Shown piece after piece: positions 62,152 to 64,000 of a stretch of DNA of 64,000 nt (position 1 is its first letter; every line of letters starts with the position of its first letter). The notes under the pieces were generated by a model. That model searched no databases, was not told the DNA's origin, and was given only the letters and a program-made list of their open reading frames with translations. The stretch spans positions 93,168-157,167 of the forward strand of contig NZ_JAQBNR010000002.1 of assembly GCF_028288465.1 (NCBI RefSeq). Reading direction: 5' to 3'. A program made the position numbers and the translations under genes. Source of the DNA: Ferruginibacter sp. GTDB taxonomy: Bacteria > Bacteroidota > Bacteroidia > Chitinophagales > Chitinophagaceae.

Positions 62152-62388
62152 ATGAATAATTCACTAGCTAAAGCCTTTGGTAGTGTTCTTAAGGAATTAA
62201 GAAACGAAGCTGGTATATCCCAAGAAAATTTGGCCTATGAATGCGAATTAGATCGTTCTTTTATCTCAATGTTAGAAAGAGGACTAAGAATTCCAACTTT
62301 AGAAACATTGTTCAAAATATCAACTCCTCTCAATAAAGCCCCTTTTGAAATAATCAAGATGATGGAACAGAAGGTTCAAAATAAATAA
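62152..62388 (+). CDS. XRE-family regulator, C-protein-like
   Basis: 78 residues from the ATG at 62152 (MNNSLAKAFGSVLKELR); the open frame begins at 62068 but its extra 28 residues overlap the intergenic control region. A Cro/C1-type HTH reads EAGISQENLAYECELDRSFISMLERGLRIPTLETLFKI, close to restriction-modification controller proteins. It is divergent from the nuclease-like gene and probably controls it and itself. Confidence 0.87.
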   Translation: MNNSLAKAFGSVLKELRNEAGISQENLAYECELDRSFISMLERGLRIPTLETLFKISTPLNKAPFEIIKMMEQKVQNK

Positions 62389-62550
62389 TAAAGTGACTAG
62401 TCTCTGTAAGTCAAAAGAATTCGTATTTAAAGATTATGTACCAACCTTACATAATCATTGATGGGCCAGTATTGTAACAGTTAACCTTGTTTTATTTGTT
62501 TGTAAAAGAGAAAAGTTATCGGTATTGATTGTTAACATATGCCTAATTAC

Positions 62551-62585
62551 TTTGTTTTTTTAAAATAAAAGTATAATTTTATACT
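62551..62585 (+). promoter_or_regulatory. Predicted promoter/operator of the toxin-antitoxin operon
   Basis: TTTG (62551-62554) and TATAATTT (62572-62579) are spaced 17 bases apart, near the Bacteroidota pattern. The -7 region lies inside the dyad AGTATAATTTTATACT (62570-62585, 7-base arms), a plausible operator for autoregulation by the antitoxin. Confidence 0.45.
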
Positions 62586-62607
62586 CAACAACAACAAATT
62601 TGATACT

Positions 62608-63147
62608 ATGTCAAAAAATAAACAATCAAATACTACTGAAGATCCACTTAGTTTCAAACGAGATACACGTTCTATTCGTGAAGGTCGTATTGAAGCTTAT
62701 GGGTTAGTACAGGTCAGTAAAGCTAATGCCAATCCATTAATTTTAATCGGCATGATGCCAAAACCAGAAAGTCACATGACCCCATTAGAAAAAATGGAAA
62801 GATTAACAACAGGGGTCAGTAAGGAAGATTTAGAAGAATTAAAATTGAGAACTGAATTAGACTATGATAAGCTCGCAAAGCTACTATCAGTAACTAGAGC
62901 TACACTTATAAATAAAAAAGGCGCAGAGAAATTTAATGTCACTTTAAGTGAAAGAATAATTGGACTGGCAGATATATATTCATACGGCTATGAAGTATTT
63001 GAAGATGAAGAAAAGTTTAATAAATGGATGTTTAGCCCCAATAAAGCTCTTGGTGGAAATACCCCCTACGAAGTAAGTAACAATCAATTTGGCAGAGAAG
63101 AAGTTAAAAATATCATTGGTAGAATTGAATATGGAGTTTACTCTTAA
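62608..63147 (+). CDS. Xre/MbcA/ParS-family antitoxin
   Basis: 179 residues. An N-terminal extension (about 1-75) precedes an Xre-like HTH (LDYDKLAKLLSVTRATLINKKGAEKFNVTLSERI, about 90-125). The C-terminal DUF2384/MbcA toxin-binding part ends NNQFGREEVKNIIGRIEYGVYS, a strongly conserved tail of this family that blocks the toxin active site. Its stop lies 17 bases before the RES toxin ATG, the standard order. Confidence 0.93.
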   Translation: MSKNKQSNTTEDPLSFKRDTRSIREGRIEAYGLVQVSKANANPLILIGMMPKPESHMTPLEKMERLTTGVSKEDLEELKLRTELDYDKLAKLLSVTRATLINKKGAEKFNVTLSERIIGLADIYSYGYEVFEDEEKFNKWMFSPNKALGGNTPYEVSNNQFGREEVKNIIGRIEYGVYS

Positions 63148-63164
63148 ACATAACTGTAGAAAGG

Positions 63165-63623
63165 ATGATTTTATTTAGAGTGGGAAAAACAAAATATAGT
63201 AAAGACCTTACTGGCGAAGGAGCTCGCTTACATGGTGGCAGATGGAATCACATCGGAACTTCATGTATTTATACTTCTGAAAATCGGGCATTAGCAGTTT
63301 TGGAATATACAGTCAATGTGAATATAGACGATGTACCTAGGTCATTAAGTATAACCACTTTTGAAGTGCCGGATGTTTCAATACATGAATTAACCATTGC
63401 TGAATTGCCCGGTAACTGGATAGAGTCACCCTCTCCAACATCTACCAAAGATTTCGGAACTATACTTCTCAATTCTGTTAAAACTCCAATTATTAAAATC
63501 CCATCTGCAATAATTCAACAAGAGTATAATTTTTTGTTGAATCCAATTCATCTAGAAAGCAAAAATTTTAAGATACTTGACGTTAAAGATTTTATCTATG
63601 ATGTTAGAATAAAATTAGTATAA
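63165..63623 (+). CDS. RES-domain toxin (NAD+ phosphorylase type)
   Basis: 152 residues covering one RES domain. The name-giving residues are present: Arg in GARLHGGRWNHIG (about 24-36), Tyr and Glu in IYTSENRALAVLEYTVN (about 41-54) and a Ser in the later STKDFG or NPIHLESKNFKI segment. Characterised RES toxins (MbcT, ParT relatives) degrade NAD+ or transfer ADP-ribose, arresting growth. Paired with the preceding antitoxin; likely stabilises the integrated element. Confidence 0.93.
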   Translation: MILFRVGKTKYSKDLTGEGARLHGGRWNHIGTSCIYTSENRALAVLEYTVNVNIDDVPRSLSITTFEVPDVSIHELTIAELPGNWIESPSPTSTKDFGTILLNSVKTPIIKIPSAIIQQEYNFLLNPIHLESKNFKILDVKDFIYDVRIKLV

Positions 63624-63697
63624 AGGAAATACTTTCTACCGTCGCCAACTCTCTGTAACTACTATGTTCTTTTAAAACGAAAACAATTGAGGATACT

Positions 63698-63868
63698 TTG
63701 ATTGATTCTAAAATTCTAGACAGGGTTAACGATTCTATTGACAAAGCACTTTATGCTTTTGTAACCAATAACGAAATAATATTTAAAGACGAGTTAGATA
63801 GAAGAGCAATTAAATACTCAATTATAAATGAGATAAAAGAATGGGGATGTAGGCTCCCCTTATTTTAG
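63698..63868 (+). CDS. Possible small protein or gene fragment
   Basis: An open frame of 56 residues from a TTG (LIDSKILDRVNDSIDKAL, then YAFVTNNEIIFKDELDRRAI and KYSIINEIKEWGC). Composition looks coding, but there is no ATG and no recognised domain; the frame is open back to 63659. It could be a 3' fragment of a lost gene. The rest of 63624-63895 shows nothing. Confidence 0.3.
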   Translation: MIDSKILDRVNDSIDKALYAFVTNNEIIFKDELDRRAIKYSIINEIKEWGCRLPLF

Positions 63869-63895
63869 TGCCACCGGTAGTTAGAGTTTTCTAAG

Positions 63896-64000
63896 TTAAT
63901 CATCTTTTGTTTTTTCAACTATTTTATCCACTAAACGGCTCTCTTCAATTTTTGGATGATTTTCGTTCGCCGTTTGTGGATAAAGCGATGGTACATTCAA
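63896..64000 (-). CDS. C-terminal end of an unidentified protein (cut by window edge)
   Basis: The last 34 codons of an open frame entering from the right edge: NVPSLYPQTANENHPKIEES, then RLVDKIVEKTKDD and TAA. Hydrophilic tail, no family recognised. The frame is open to the edge; whether it is real depends on sequence outside the window. Confidence 0.35.
   Translation of the reverse strand: MNVPSLYPQTANENHPKIEESRLVDKIVEKTKDD

Overview
The window looks like chromosome of a Bacteroidota bacterium, most likely a saprophytic Chitinophagaceae-type relative. The evidence is a SusC/SusD pair, a two-component sensor with the N-terminal propeller and Y_Y_Y layout typical of the phylum, TAnnTTTG-type promoter boxes, many lipoproteins, and a Bacteroidota-style tyrosine integrase. 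I saw no rRNA or complete tRNA gene.

Left block (1-20.2 kb): an arabinan utilisation locus. On the minus strand susC and susD are followed by a large FG-GAP/ASPIC lipoprotein, a GH43 lipoprotein, two GH51 arabinofuranosidases and the start of another GH43. The divergent plus strand encodes a sensor kinase and a separate REC-AraC regulator, which together match a hybrid two-component sensor split into two genes. A frameshifted serine hydrolase follows.

Arabinose block (20.4-29.6 kb, minus strand): araB, araD, a GH127 beta-L-arabinofuranosidase, araA, a sodium/solute symporter and a NUDIX-type AraR regulator with a broken Nudix box. Polymer is cut at the surface, oligomers are imported by SusCD, exo-enzymes release L-arabinose, and AraA, AraB and AraD convert it to D-xylulose 5-phosphate.

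Middle block (29.9-57 kb): a looser carbohydrate region with a DUF5009 membrane protein, a secreted propeller-like protein, an S8 peptidase, GH5, GH3 and a six-hairpin glycosidase. It also has a set recalling redox-assisted (3-keto) glycoside cleavage: four DUF1080 domains in three genes, a Tat-exported Gfo/Idh/MocA oxidoreductase, a Tat-exported TIM-barrel isomerase-like protein and a PVC-type cytochrome-c/HEAT protein. A deletion scar fuses a DUF1826 fragment to an msrA fragment. Six copies of a dispersed intergenic repeat, in two strand-biased subfamilies, are scattered over 21-52 kb.

Right end (57.2-64 kb): a REP-associated (RAYT-type) transposase carrying palindromes inside its own reading frame, then an AT-rich integrated element. 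This has a tyrosine integrase, an excisionase-like HTH protein, small unknown genes, a non-coding stretch with strong nested inverted repeats, a zinc-ribbon plus PD-(D/E)XK-like protein divergent from a C-protein-like XRE regulator, and a Xre/MbcA-RES toxin-antitoxin pair. The element runs off the right edge.

All calls come from reading the sequence and from family knowledge; no database search was run. Residue positions are approximate.
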